Source: CAZZKG01 sp964654825 (GTDB lineage: Bacteria; Gemmatimonadota; CAZMKB01). Taken from it: 64,000 nucleotides of DNA. Position numbers and translations under genes: made by a program. The stretch covers positions 1 to 64,000 of the forward strand of contig CAZZKG010000001.1 in NCBI GenBank assembly GCA_964654825.1, given 5' to 3'. The notes below the pieces were generated by a model, which worked only from the letters and a program-made list of their open reading frames with translations, did no database searches and was not told where the DNA came from. Positions within the stretch are counted from its first letter, which is position 1. Every line of letters starts with the position of its first letter. Positions 8,833 through 18,105 of the stretch are shown here, in pieces.

Positions 8833-11800
8833 ATGAAGACAATTTCCACCGTGCTGGTTTTTATCCTGTTGTGGACCGCGACAGGGATACTGGCTTTTGA
8901 TACTCCGGATGTCGTGTACATCCGAGCCACAATAGACCGTACAAACGAACTCGCAAAAGAACTCTGCCTCAGGTACAGTGTGACCGGTGGTGGTGAGGAT
9001 TACGTGGATCTCATCGTTCCGAGATCAGAGTTGGATGACTTAGCCAAGCAGCTGCCTTCTTTCGAGGTGATCTACAACAGCGAGCAGGAAAGAATCGATC
9101 AGACCGTCGGGGCTGACTACGAGGATTATTTCCACGATTACACCGAGATGGTCCAAATCCTGAACCAGGCTGAAGTGGATCACCCCAGTATTGTGAAAGT
9201 CCAGCATCTGGGTTTCTCCGTCGAGAACAGGTACATCATGGGTGCGAAAATATCCGATAACCCGCTGACTGAAGAAGACGAGCCCGAATTCAGAGTGATC
9301 GGTCTTCATCACGGGAACGAGCTCATGGGAACCGAGATGAATCTCAATTTGCTCGAATACCTGACCGACAACTATGGTGTCGATTCGACCATAACGAATC
9401 TGATCGACAACACCGAGATCTGGATCATACCCATGATGAATCCCGATGGACGCATGGCGACCCCGTACCCGACCAGGTACAACGCGAACGGCGTCGATCT
9501 GAACAGGGATTACGGGTACATGTGGAATTACGTGACACCCGGCAGGTTTTCACAACCGGAGACGAGATCAATCAGAAACAACGGCCTCGACAATGCGTTT
9601 ATGCTCTCCCTTTCCTATCACACCAGCGGGGACATCGTGAACTACGTCTGGAATTATTCGTCGGTCCCCACACAGGACGACGAAATCATTTCCCTGCTTT
9701 CGGAGGAGTACGGATCGTACAACGGTTACTGGGTCGTCGATGGTTACTACTGGTACCAGACATACGGCGACTGTAACGACTGGTCTTATGGCTCCCGCAG
9801 CAGTATCGACTGGACCATAGAAGTCGCCGATAACAATATCGACCAGGTGTGGAATCTCAACAGGGATGCGATGATCACCCTCCTGCAGCACACGGACGAG
9901 GGGATACGCGGCATCATCACGGACGCGGACACGGGTGAACCTCTCGAAGCTACCGTCACCGTGCAGGAAATCGGATATCCCTGGTACAACGACCCTGCAG
10001 TCGGTGACTATCACAGGATGCTCCTTCCGGGGACTTACACCGTCACCTACAGCTCGCCCGGACATGTCGACACCACTATTTCCGGGATCACAGTCAGTGA
10101 TACCGGCGCCACGAAGATCGATGTGGCACTCAGGCCGGGAGGCAACAATTACGCATACCAGGTCGTTTCGTGCTACTTCTACGATGCGGATTCCTGGCCG
10201 AATCAGTACCAGAAGAATCCTACCAACGCGAACTACGCCCTTGGCTACCCCGACACCGTATCGGCCTCACTGGGGGAGGGGGGAGACGTCGTACTCGATT
10301 TCGGCCAGACAAGGCTGATCCCCAACATTGATGGAGATGATTTTACCGTGTACGAGGAGGACCCGCCGGATGGATACAATGTGTACGCGAGCAACAACTT
10401 CACAGGGCCCTGGACGTATATTGGAGCGGGTACGGGAACCTCATCATTCGACATCGGTATGGGTGGATTCAACACTGCGAGGTATGTAAAAATCGTCGAC
10501 GATGATGACGGTGACCCGTATGCCTGGTATCCGGGGTGCGACATAGACGCGGTCGTCTCCATTCCTCTCCCCGACACGCTCATCATCTCCTACGAGAGCC
10601 ATGTAATGACAGACACGACTTATGGCAACGGGAACGGCCGCATCGATCCCGGTGAAACGGTCGAGCTGTGGGTTTCCCTCACCAACGTGGGGAACACGGA
10701 AGCGACAGGAGTGACCGCTTTACTCTCGTCGGAGGACTCACTGATCACTGTGGACATCGATACCGCGTCATACCCTGACATGCCCGGAGGCGAAGGCCGG
10801 ACTTCACTCACCCCCTACGTGATAACGGCATCAGCGAACTTTCCCGAGGGGGAATGGGCTGTTTTCGACCTAAGTATCAGTGCCGACGGAGGCTACATGT
10901 TCGATGGTTCCTTCAACGAACTCGTCGGCATGAAACCTATTCTCCTGGTTGATGACGACGATGGAGATAATCACCAGCAGTTTTTCACATACGCACTCGA
11001 TGAGGCGGGGTACCCTTACGACACCTGGGAGGTCATTTCTCAGGGAGCCCCCGTGTACGATGACATTGCGAACTACCGGATCCTCATCTGGACGACCGGT
11101 GATGAGTACGAAGGGACTCTCACTTCAGCCGATAAGACAAACATTTCCCAGTACCTGGACGCGGGTGGTAATTTGTTCATCTCCAGCCAGGATTACCTCT
11201 ACGAGCATGGTACTGACGCATTTGCGACCGATTACCTGCACGTCGACTGGTTCAGTAATGATGTGGGTGTATCGGCAATTACCGGAGTCAACGGCGATCC
11301 CATCTCGGACGGATTGAGCTATACACTCACGTATCCTTCCGGTTTTTCGAACTGGTCGGATGACATCCTGCCTGATGCCGAAGCAACAGGTGTCTTCACC
11401 AACAGCGGCTATACGGAGAAAGCGGTGGGGGCTGTCGACTATTACGGCTGCATCCGCTACCCGGCAAGCGGCAACGCTACATTCAAAACTGTTTTCTTTG
11501 CTGTCCCGTTCGAGGCCTTTCCTCTGGGCGGCGGTTCTACCACCGTCATGGAGAGGACAATCGAATGGTTCAACGAGGCACCGGTGGCTGCCACTCTCGA
11601 GCTCGATCCTGACACAACATCGATCGGAGCAGGGGGAGTACTCGGGATGCAGGTCACGGTGGCGAACCAGCTTTCGTCCGAAGAGGATTTCGTATTCTGG
11701 ACGAATGTGACACTTCCGGGAGGCGGGACATTCCCACCGTCAGGGTACCTGCTCGGTCCTGTGCCGGCCACTCTCGATTCGATGCAGACGGTTTCGGTAC

Positions 11801-11922
11801 ATCTCTCTCACGACATCCCCGGTCCGACACCGAGACTCACATACACATACAACGCGTATCTCTCGAGAGCTGGAGATGTCATAGCTGAGGACCACTTCGA
11901 TTTCACGGTAACCAATAAATAA
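8833..11922 (+). CDS. secreted M14 zinc carboxypeptidase, multidomain
   Basis: A 1029-residue exported protein. The start at 8833 gives a signal peptide (MKTISTVLVFILLWTATG) behind AAGGAG; an upstream in-frame ATG at 8785 overlaps the promoter and is rejected. The M14 domain has zinc ligands His160 and Glu163 (HHGNE) and His263 (SYHTSG), the NPDG and NGVDLNRDYGY substrate motifs, and catalytic Glu330 (DWTIEVAD). It is followed by a carboxypeptidase-regulatory fold (IITDADTGEPLEATVTVQ, near 360), an F5/8-like segment, a repeat resembling CARDB (GRIDPGETVELWVSLTNVG) and a ThuA/GATase-like stretch beginning PILLVDDDDGD. No FlgD-type C-terminal domain is present, unlike other secreted proteins here. 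It probably degrades extracellular peptides. Confidence 0.9.
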   Translation: MKTISTVLVFILLWTATGILAFDTPDVVYIRATIDRTNELAKELCLRYSVTGGGEDYVDLIVPRSELDDLAKQLPSFEVIYNSEQERIDQTVGADYEDYFHDYTEMVQILNQAEVDHPSIVKVQHLGFSVENRYIMGAKISDNPLTEEDEPEFRVIGLHHGNELMGTEMNLNLLEYLTDNYGVDSTITNLIDNTEIWIIPMMNPDGRMATPYPTRYNANGVDLNRDYGYMWNYVTPGRFSQPETRSIRNNGLDNAFMLSLSYHTSGDIVNYVWNYSSVPTQDDEIISLLSEEYGSYNGYWVVDGYYWYQTYGDCNDWSYGSRSSIDWTIEVADNNIDQVWNLNRDAMITLLQHTDEGIRGIITDADTGEPLEATVTVQEIGYPWYNDPAVGDYHRMLLPGTYTVTYSSPGHVDTTISGITVSDTGATKIDVALRPGGNNYAYQVVSCYFYDADSWPNQYQKNPTNANYALGYPDTVSASLGEGGDVVLDFGQTRLIPNIDGDDFTVYEEDPPDGYNVYASNNFTGPWTYIGAGTGTSSFDIGMGGFNTARYVKIVDDDDGDPYAWYPGCDIDAVVSIPLPDTLIISYESHVMTDTTYGNGNGRIDPGETVELWVSLTNVGNTEATGVTALLSSEDSLITVDIDTASYPDMPGGEGRTSLTPYVITASANFPEGEWAVFDLSISADGGYMFDGSFNELVGMKPILLVDDDDGDNHQQFFTYALDEAGYPYDTWEVISQGAPVYDDIANYRILIWTTGDEYEGTLTSADKTNISQYLDAGGNLFISSQDYLYEHGTDAFATDYLHVDWFSNDVGVSAITGVNGDPISDGLSYTLTYPSGFSNWSDDILPDAEATGVFTNSGYTEKAVGAVDYYGCIRYPASGNATFKTVFFAVPFEAFPLGGGSTTVMERTIEWFNEAPVAATLELDPDTTSIGAGGVLGMQVTVANQLSSEEDFVFWTNVTLPGGGTFPPSGYLLGPVPATLDSMQTVSVHLSHDIPGPTPRLTYTYNAYLSRAGDVIAEDHFDFTVTNK

Positions 11923-11925
11923 ATA

Positions 11926-11966
11926 GGGACAGTCACCGTTTAAAAAAAAGGACAGTCACCGTTTAA
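11926..11966 (+). repeat. two copies of a GGGACAGTCACCGTTT element
   Basis: GGGACAGTCACCGTTTAA at 11926-11943 and GGACAGTCACCGTTTAA at 11950-11966, 24 bp apart, just after the M14 peptidase stop. The same core occurs in inverse orientation at 29288-29302. It resembles REP-type intergenic elements; no transposase is nearby. Confidence 0.7.
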
Positions 11967-12017
11967 TTTGGAGAGGGATTACACTGGCGCGAAGACAATA
12001 GTGTGAATTAGTCGACA

Positions 12018-12046
12018 GGGGCCCAGATACAATCGGGCCCCTTTGT
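12018..12046 (+). terminator. rho-independent terminator
   Basis: GGGGCCC (12018-12024) pairs perfectly with GGGCCCC (12035-12041) across a ten-base loop and is followed by TTTGT. It is placed to stop transcription from the M14 peptidase gene. Confidence 0.75.
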
Positions 12047-12193
12047 CTAGCGCGCCCGACAGGGAGCACTTGAGGGGATGTGAAAGGCATCCTGCTCAAT
12101 CCTATGAAGGGGGCGGCACTCGTTATCCCGGAAGGAAGGCAGGTGGAAGTGGAAGGATTGCACTCGCGCCAGGAGGCCGGCCCGATTATTCTG
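12047..12193. other. intergenic stretch before tRNA-Arg
   Basis: About 150 bp between the terminator and the tRNA promoter region, within a 355-bp gap between coding genes and the tRNA. I see no gene. The open frame running through it continues into the tRNA and is spurious. Confidence 0.6.
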
Positions 12194-12229
12194 CCCCGTA
12201 TTGACATCCCAAATACGGGGTATTATGTT
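12194..12229 (+). promoter_or_regulatory. promoter of tRNA-Arg with an overlapping inverted repeat
   Basis: TTGACA (12201-12206), 17 bp, TATGTT (12224-12229), about 50 bp before the tRNA. A perfect 9-bp inverted repeat, CCCCGTATT (12194-12202) and AATACGGGG (12212-12220), covers part of the -35 box and most of the spacer. Confidence 0.65.
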
Positions 12230-12277
12230 TTTCGTGAATGTTGTGTCACATCACACTATTCACATTTTCTATTGTAT

Positions 12278-12351
12278 CCCCCTGTAGCTCAGATGGATAG
12301 AGCAGTGGTTTCCTAAACCGCGTGTCGCCTGTTCGAGTCGGGCCAGGGGGA
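12278..12351 (+). tRNA. tRNA-Arg (anticodon CCT)
   Basis: A complete 74-nt cloverleaf. Acceptor CCCCCTG/CAGGGGG pairs perfectly; D arm GCTC...GAGC; anticodon stem GTGGT/ACCGC with loop TTCCTAA, anticodon CCT for AGG codons; T arm GCCTG-TTCGAGT-CGGGC; discriminator A12351. CCA is not encoded and a T-rich run follows directly, so CCA must be added after transcription. Confidence 0.95.
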
Positions 12352-12399
12352 CTTTTTATGTGTTCACGGCTGTGAAGGCGTTCCCAACTCGCATGAAAA

Positions 12400-12429
12400 G
12401 CAATCTTCCCCGGAGCAATCTTCCCCGGA
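12400..12429. repeat. 15-bp tandem duplication
   Basis: GCAATCTTCCCCGGA occurs twice in perfect tandem (12400-12414 and 12415-12429), ending one base before the -35 box of the next promoter. Confidence 0.85.
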
Positions 12430-12430
12430 G

Positions 12431-12459
12431 TTGACATATTTCTTCTTTTGTGATATGCT
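12431..12459 (+). promoter_or_regulatory. promoter of the secreted propeller gene
   Basis: TTGACA (12431-12436), 17-bp spacer, TATGCT (12454-12459), about 75 bp upstream of the TTG start at 12534. Confidence 0.7.
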
Positions 12460-12533
12460 CAATGAGAAAATATTCATGCTGCTTCAGACGAGTTATACCA
12501 CGTACAAACGTTCACCGACAGAAGGAGGGAACC

Positions 12534-14243
12534 TTGAAACATCCAGCTACTATCTCTATCGCCATGCTTACAGCTCTCGCAGTGATCTGCTGCTCCAGTT
12601 CCGTAAAGCCGCTGCTGGCGGCAGCCGGACACGATCAGACCTCGATCAGCACACGGGAAGAAGTCGATCCTGCGGGGTCCCACGTTCTGACGAGTTTCGT
12701 TCAGGGGACGGAATCTTTAATGATCAATCAATCGACCGGGGAGATCACCCTCTCATCTCCATCTCTCCAGTGGACCATCGACGATGATGGACTGTTGTAC
12801 ATCCCGACGAAGGTCGCCCTCGGGGGCAGGGGGACGGTAGCGTTCTACGGATGTTACCTCAACAACGAGCGAGCACGACTTTTTTCCACCACCACCTCAT
12901 CGTCGGTCGACGCGCCGATCTGGGAGGACACCGACCTGTTAGAGGCTTTCAGCGAAATCTACGTCGACGCTTCCGATGACGGCAACATCCTCGCGTCTCT
13001 GGCACAATTTCCGGTCGAGGGTGACATCACCAGAAGGGAAGTCATCGTGTCCAAGTACACGACCAACAGTGAGATCCCTGATTGGACCTACGCCTTCCCG
13101 ATGCTGATCAACGCAGGTGCCCAGATCAAGATGAGTAAGGACGGGGCATACATCGCGGCGGTACTATTCGACAACAATTCGAGCAATATCGAGATAGCCT
13201 TTTTCGACAGCGGATCATCGACACCTCTGTTTACCGATTCGTTCGCCGGTACGTACATTCGCGCTCTCGACATGACCGATGACGGCAACCTGCTCTACAT
13301 CAATGAAGGGACGATGATCCACATTTACGACACGACCACTCAATCGATCATCTATTCTGTGAGTGCCGGAGCCAGTTTCGACAGTCACACCCTCTCAGGG
13401 GACGGTACCCGTTTCGCCTTCGGCGGATTCAATTTCGTGAAATGTTACGAGTGGAATGGGTCCACGTATGAGCTCCAGTTCACCCACAACATCGGCGGAT
13501 CCGTCTACTGTGCCAGGTGTGATCTCTCGGCAGATGCCGGTACGCTCGCAGCGGCGTTCTACTACTACTCACCCGGCCTCAATTTCAAGGTGATCTCGAT
13601 CGATGCGACGACCGGTGACACTGACTTCGAGGCCGATTTTTCGGGCACCGGCAGTTACCAGAACAATCCCGCCGAGATCGTCACCAGCGCGGACGGTTCC
13701 CGGATCGTGTACGGAGGATGGGGAGATGAGGGTAATACCAACCCGGAGGTCATGGTTTTCGACGGGAGCGCGACACCGTCATCTTCCATCGACACTAGAG
13801 GATCGGTTTTCGGCGTAGACATATCCCCGGACGGCATCTTCATCGCTTCCGGATCGAAATCGGTCCATGCCAACGTTTCGGGGAACGGAGGTGATCAGGC
13901 GTGTTTGTACATGGGAGGCGAGGATCTCATCCTCCAGGGAGTACCGGGCCTCGGCGACATGGTGACATTTCAGGTGGAGGGAAATGAAGGGGAGAGAGTC
14001 CTCCTCGCAGCCAGTTTCAACGAGGTTGATATACCTCTCCCGTTCGGTACACTGCACGTGGATCCAAATCAGTACCTCGAGATAGGAAACGGCGTCATCG
14101 GTGCCTCAGGTTTGATCGACTTCGACGTGACGGTCCCCAGCAACCCAGTACTTACCGGACGAAAAGTTGTCACACAGGCTCTAATTACGGGAGGAGGGAG
14201 CCCGAGGCTCACGAACGGCAGAGTACTCTATATACTGCCATAA
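12534..14243 (+). CDS. secreted beta-propeller protein
   Basis: A 569-residue exported protein of unknown function. The likely start is TTG at 12534, four bases after AAGGAGGGA, giving a signal peptide (LTALAVICCSSSV ... LLAAAG). An open frame extends to 12450 but would overlap the promoter. The body has repeated blade-like blocks ending 'DGxxIAxG/LFxxD' (for example SKDGAYIAAVLF, SGDGTRFAFGG, SADGSRIVYGG, SPDGIFIASG), as in WD40/PQQ-like propellers. A C-terminal all-beta domain (from about residue 460, DLILQGVPGLGDMVTFQV) follows. There is no FlgD-type tail. Flanked by its own promoter and terminator, it is monocistronic. Confidence 0.75.
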   Translation: MKHPATISIAMLTALAVICCSSSVKPLLAAAGHDQTSISTREEVDPAGSHVLTSFVQGTESLMINQSTGEITLSSPSLQWTIDDDGLLYIPTKVALGGRGTVAFYGCYLNNERARLFSTTTSSSVDAPIWEDTDLLEAFSEIYVDASDDGNILASLAQFPVEGDITRREVIVSKYTTNSEIPDWTYAFPMLINAGAQIKMSKDGAYIAAVLFDNNSSNIEIAFFDSGSSTPLFTDSFAGTYIRALDMTDDGNLLYINEGTMIHIYDTTTQSIIYSVSAGASFDSHTLSGDGTRFAFGGFNFVKCYEWNGSTYELQFTHNIGGSVYCARCDLSADAGTLAAAFYYYSPGLNFKVISIDATTGDTDFEADFSGTGSYQNNPAEIVTSADGSRIVYGGWGDEGNTNPEVMVFDGSATPSSSIDTRGSVFGVDISPDGIFIASGSKSVHANVSGNGGDQACLYMGGEDLILQGVPGLGDMVTFQVEGNEGERVLLAASFNEVDIPLPFGTLHVDPNQYLEIGNGVIGASGLIDFDVTVPSNPVLTGRKVVTQALITGGGSPRLTNGRVLYILP

Positions 14244-14293
14244 GTTGTTGAACAGGATCGGTGCTACCTGAACGCATCATCATCTACGATTTG

Positions 14294-14328
14294 AAACGCC
14301 GCTGCGAGAGCTCGAGCGGCGTTTTTTT
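14294..14328 (+). terminator. rho-independent terminator
   Basis: ACGCCGCT (14296-14303) pairs with AGCGGCGT (14315-14322) and is followed by seven T residues. It ends the propeller gene. Confidence 0.9.
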
Positions 14329-14382
14329 ACTACTTCACCTCAATCGATGTAGACGGTCAATAGGGGGAACACCACCTAAAGA

Positions 14383-14411
14383 TTGACAAAATAGCAGTGA
14401 GAAATTAAGTT
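14383..14411 (+). promoter_or_regulatory. promoter of the TPR/GH57 operon
   Basis: TTGACA (14383-14388), 17 bp, TAAGTT (14406-14411), about 50 bp before the ATG at 14463. Confidence 0.6.
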
Positions 14412-14462
14412 AAAGGCGCACAGAACCGGACTTTTTGATGATTTGATGGAGAAGAGAAACTC

Positions 14463-15170
14463 ATGGTCCATAGGAAACGAATCACCAAAAAACAGCTCAA
14501 ACAGGACAAATTCGTTCAGACCACGTTCGAACTGACAGACTGGATACGTGAAAACCAGCGAGCGGTCACATTCGCAGCGCTGGCTGTTCTTTTGGTAGTC
14601 GTCCTCGGCTACGCCTATTCAGGCTACAGACACAAAAAAGAAGAGGGTGCGGAAACAGCACTTTACAGGGCTATGCAAGCGTACCGGAGCGGCAACTACG
14701 CACTGGCAGCCTCAGACCTGGAAAAGCTCCTCTCCGAGCACGGAGGCTCATCTATTGAGGATGAAGTCCTCTATTACCTCGCAAATGCCTACTACCAGAT
14801 CGAGGATTATGATAGAGCCACAGTAACGCTCGACAGATTCAAAAAAGATTTTGGAAGGGGTTCCAAGGTCTCACACGAAGCAATGATAACCTTTGCCTCA
14901 GTGAAGGAGCAGCAGGGGAATCTCGTCGAAGCCGCGCAATTGTTTATCGAAGCAGCCTCCCTGTCCAGATTCCCCTATCAGGAAAAAAGTGACAGGATGG
15001 ATGCTGCCAGGCTCTTCACAGATGCGGGTAAATACCGGGAAGCGATCGAACAGTACGATGTTCTCATCGACGATAAATCATCGGAAACGATAAGCCCGGT
15101 TGAGATAGACGAAGTAAAAATGCTAAAAGCTCAGGTGAGTGCTCTTGCACAGCGCGGAGACACCGAGTAA
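14463..15170 (+). CDS. membrane-anchored TPR protein (YfgM/BamD-like)
   Basis: A 235-residue protein with a lysine-rich N-terminus, a single membrane anchor (about residues 37-57, TFAALAVLLVVVLGYAY) and tetratricopeptide repeats thereafter (ALYRAMQAYRSGNYALAASDLEKL; VLYYLANAYYQIEDYDRATVTLDRF; and others). This architecture matches the tetratricopeptide domain DUF2133/YfgM group, which associates with secretion or assembly machines. Its stop overlaps the next start by ATGA, so it is coupled to the GH57 gene. The exact partner is unknown. Confidence 0.75.
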   Translation: MVHRKRITKKQLKQDKFVQTTFELTDWIRENQRAVTFAALAVLLVVVLGYAYSGYRHKKEEGAETALYRAMQAYRSGNYALAASDLEKLLSEHGGSSIEDEVLYYLANAYYQIEDYDRATVTLDRFKKDFGRGSKVSHEAMITFASVKEQQGNLVEAAQLFIEAASLSRFPYQEKSDRMDAARLFTDAGKYREAIEQYDVLIDDKSSETISPVEIDEVKMLKAQVSALAQRGDTE

Positions 15171-17344
15171 TGAACGAGGATGTGCTGAACGTTTTAATCC
15201 TCTGGCATCTTCATCAACCACCCTACAAAGACCCGAAAACTAACTCGTTTATCCTCCCATGGGTGAGACTCCACGCGACGAAGAACTACCTCATGATGGT
15301 GGAGACCCTCAAGAAACACCCCGGAGTTCACATAACGTTCAATCTGACCCCGTGCCTTGTGGAACAACTCGAAGCATACACACTCGGGGAATCCGACAGT
15401 TTCCTCGATCTAACGATGAAACCTGCCACGGAACTCACCACGGAAGAGAAGGAAGAGCTTCTCTGGTCCTGTTTCCTTATAAACTGGGAAAAACAGATCC
15501 CACGGTTCCCGAGGTACCTCGAACTCCTCTCGAAGAGAGGGAGAAAGACTCCGAGAGAACGTCTACGGGAGCGATTGAGGTTTTTCAATGACAGCGATTT
15601 CCGTGATCTCCAGATTTTGTTCAATCTCGCGTGGTTCAATGTCCTACACACCGAGGATCCCGATATGAAGCAGATCGTTGAGAAGGGGAGGGACTTCGAC
15701 GAAGCGGACAAGACGGTCATCAAAGAAAAGTTTTACCGGATCATAGGGGAAATCCTGCCCGGCTACGTCGAACTCGAGCGTTCGGGTCAGATCGAACTCA
15801 GTACGACACCGTACTACCATCCAATTATGCCGCTGCTGTGTGACACCTCTATCGGGCGGGTGGCGGTTCCTTCTATGGCTCTGCCTGAATGCGAATTCAC
15901 ACAACCCGATGATGCCGTATCTCAATTGAAACAGGCGATCGAGAAGTACCTGAGTCTCACCGGACATCCCCCTGCGGGTATCTGGCCTTCCGAAGGGAGT
16001 GTGAGTGAGGAAGTCCTAGAAATTCTCGGCGAGCTCGGGATACAGTGGGCGGCCACCGATGAGGAGATCCTCGCGAGGTCGAAGGAGATCACCCTCTTCC
16101 GGAGTGCCGAATCCGTCATCTCACACCCGAATCTTCTCTATAAACCGTATCGGGCAGGCCCCCAGAGCAACGAGGTTACCCTCTTCTTCCGGGACCGTTA
16201 TCTTTCTGACCATATCGGTTTCGTTTACTCCCGCTGGCCGGTCCAGCAGGCTGTGAGTCATTTCATGGACTATCTTCAGACCGTTTACGAGACCGTCAGG
16301 GGGACAGAGAGGGCTCCTGTCATATCAATCATTCTCGATGGTGAAAATCCGTGGGAGTACTTCGACACAGACGGCATAGATTTTTTAAATGCGCTGTATG
16401 GAGAACTGGAAAAGACGCCTCACCTGAAGACTGTTACTCCAACCGAGTACTTGAACTCGACCGGGGGCAGCAGCCACCTCGAAAAACTGGACTGGGTCTT
16501 CCCCGGCTCGTGGATCAATGCTAATTTCAGGATCTGGATCGGCCATCCCGAGGACAACCGCGCCTGGGAATTAATCGATATGACACGGAGGGATCTCGTC
16601 GAACATATGAGGACCTCTGAAACAACTGTGGATACCAATATCAGTCAAGCATGGCAGGAGCTGTATATGGCTGAGGGTAGCGACTGGTTCTGGTGGTATG
16701 GTGACGATCACTCGAGTGCGACGGATGCCGAATTCGACAGACTCTTCAGGATGCATCTAATGCGGGCATATGAGCTCATCGGTGCACGGGTCCCTGCCGA
16801 ACTCTACCGACCCATCTCGTCAGCGACTAAGCGTCAGACGGGTATCAAAAATCCGAGAGGAAAGCTGACCATTCATCTGGACGGGATTGTTACATCTTTC
16901 TATGAGTGGTACGAAGCGGGATATATGGAAGTGGATCGGATAGCAGATGCCCGTGCGATCGAGGAGGGGAGTATCGAATCCATCTACTGGGGAGAATCCT
17001 CGGGGAACTTTGTCCTGAGGATCGATTTCAAGGAGGGGATTAAACCGTGGCCGGGGTTGAAACTGTTCCTGAAACTCGTTTCCCCAATTGAGGCGAATAT
17101 ACCCATTTATGACGGAGCTAATGAGGGTATCATCGTTTATGGAGGTAAGACGATCGGACAATATGTATTCAGGGACATACTCGAACTCTATATCGACTGT
17201 AAAAATCTTGACTGCGAGCCTGGACACGAAATTCTGTTCAGCATAACCGAAAAATCACCCTCTGGCATGATGTTTCAACATCCTAATACTGAAATGCTAT
17301 CACTGAAACCCATCCCGGCTGACGATCCTGACTGGATCGTGTGA
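15170..17344 (+). CDS. glycoside hydrolase family 57 protein
   Basis: A 724-residue cytosolic GH57 enzyme acting on alpha-glucans (amylase/amylopullulanase/branching activities occur in the family). Motif 1 HLHQPPY is at residues 13-19. The nucleophile motif WPSEGS contains Glu275, and the acid/base motif ILDGENPWEYF contains Asp389. The C-terminal 200 residues form a beta-rich domain common to the COG1449 alpha-amylase/alpha-mannosidase group. It has no signal peptide. Given the trehalose genes nearby, a glycogen or maltodextrin role is plausible, but substrate cannot be assigned. It overlaps the TPR gene by four bases. Confidence 0.92.
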   Translation: MNEDVLNVLILWHLHQPPYKDPKTNSFILPWVRLHATKNYLMMVETLKKHPGVHITFNLTPCLVEQLEAYTLGESDSFLDLTMKPATELTTEEKEELLWSCFLINWEKQIPRFPRYLELLSKRGRKTPRERLRERLRFFNDSDFRDLQILFNLAWFNVLHTEDPDMKQIVEKGRDFDEADKTVIKEKFYRIIGEILPGYVELERSGQIELSTTPYYHPIMPLLCDTSIGRVAVPSMALPECEFTQPDDAVSQLKQAIEKYLSLTGHPPAGIWPSEGSVSEEVLEILGELGIQWAATDEEILARSKEITLFRSAESVISHPNLLYKPYRAGPQSNEVTLFFRDRYLSDHIGFVYSRWPVQQAVSHFMDYLQTVYETVRGTERAPVISIILDGENPWEYFDTDGIDFLNALYGELEKTPHLKTVTPTEYLNSTGGSSHLEKLDWVFPGSWINANFRIWIGHPEDNRAWELIDMTRRDLVEHMRTSETTVDTNISQAWQELYMAEGSDWFWWYGDDHSSATDAEFDRLFRMHLMRAYELIGARVPAELYRPISSATKRQTGIKNPRGKLTIHLDGIVTSFYEWYEAGYMEVDRIADARAIEEGSIESIYWGESSGNFVLRIDFKEGIKPWPGLKLFLKLVSPIEANIPIYDGANEGIIVYGGKTIGQYVFRDILELYIDCKNLDCEPGHEILFSITEKSPSGMMFQHPNTEMLSLKPIPADDPDWIV

Positions 17345-17354
17345 GGTAGTCTCT

Positions 17355-17738
17355 GTGAAGAAAAAAGAGGAAACTTCGCTTGAGGAATTGTACAGGAGTA
17401 TTAAAGATTCCACCTTTCAACGTGAAAGTGATCGCGTCTGTCGATTCTGCGGGATCGAATTGAGCAGCTACAAGAGTCATTTCTGCAGTACTGCATGTTC
17501 TCATGCTTTTAAATCGAAACTCGACAAAGCGAAAAAATCTCTCTTCAGGAAACCGAAACTCTCTCGGTCATGGGATTTTGATCCCAAGAAATATAACTGG
17601 AACATGCCGCATATATGTCCCTTTTGTGGGATGTCGTTTCCTGAGAAGAACATGGTGGAAGAGTGTAAGGAGCTCGACAAGAATGTAAAATTAATCGATT
17701 CAATTATGGGAAGGGCTAAAATAGAGAAAGACGATTAG
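17355..17738 (+). CDS. small two-zinc-site protein
   Basis: A 127-residue basic protein with two candidate zinc sites: CRFCGIE...HFCSTACSHAF (near residues 29-53) and CPFCGMSFP...C (near 88). The first resembles a treble-clef CxxC...CxxxC 'MYM/TRASH-like' finger. The GTG start is 10 bp after the GH57 stop, so it is probably in the same transcript. I do not recognise a specific family; nucleic-acid binding is a guess. Confidence 0.6.
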   Translation: MKKKEETSLEELYRSIKDSTFQRESDRVCRFCGIELSSYKSHFCSTACSHAFKSKLDKAKKSLFRKPKLSRSWDFDPKKYNWNMPHICPFCGMSFPEKNMVEECKELDKNVKLIDSIMGRAKIEKDD

Positions 17739-18105
17739 AGAGGATACGGCATGTCGCATAATATATATTATGTAAACTTACAGATATGAAGCGCCTCCAT
17801 TCCTTGTCTTTCACCTTCCCTTCTCTCTTCGGTTTACCTGGACAATACTCATAAACGTGATTCATGTGAGCGATCACACTCACACCGAAATGAATCCAGA
17901 TGAATTTCATGAGTACATTCGAACATGTTAACTATTAAACACATTTGACAGTAACAGGATCCTCTTCATGTAATAGCTGATAATACTGCCGTTATACTCA
18001 TTCGATATTAATGTTACAAAGACGCTGAAATCATCTGACTCATCGGAGAATATATATTTATCTGGAAGAGATCCTTTCCTGCAACTCATCTGGGGGTAAT
18101 CTGTC
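17739..18105. other. AT-rich intergenic region
   Basis: About 367 bp without a convincing gene. It holds a perfect 16-bp palindrome CATAATATATATTATG at 17757-17772. A 64-codon minus-strand open frame (17716-17910) overlaps the zinc-protein gene and has no homology I recognise. The last bases contain GGGGGT, the ribosome-binding site for 18106. Confidence 0.5.

Noticed and set aside
11926..11966. CRISPR-like repeat
   Set aside because: Only two copies, 24 bp apart, with no spacer-repeat pattern and no cas genes. No CRISPR array exists in the window.
12080..12316. 78-codon frame upstream of tRNA-Arg
   Set aside because: It runs through the tRNA promoter and into the tRNA gene itself.
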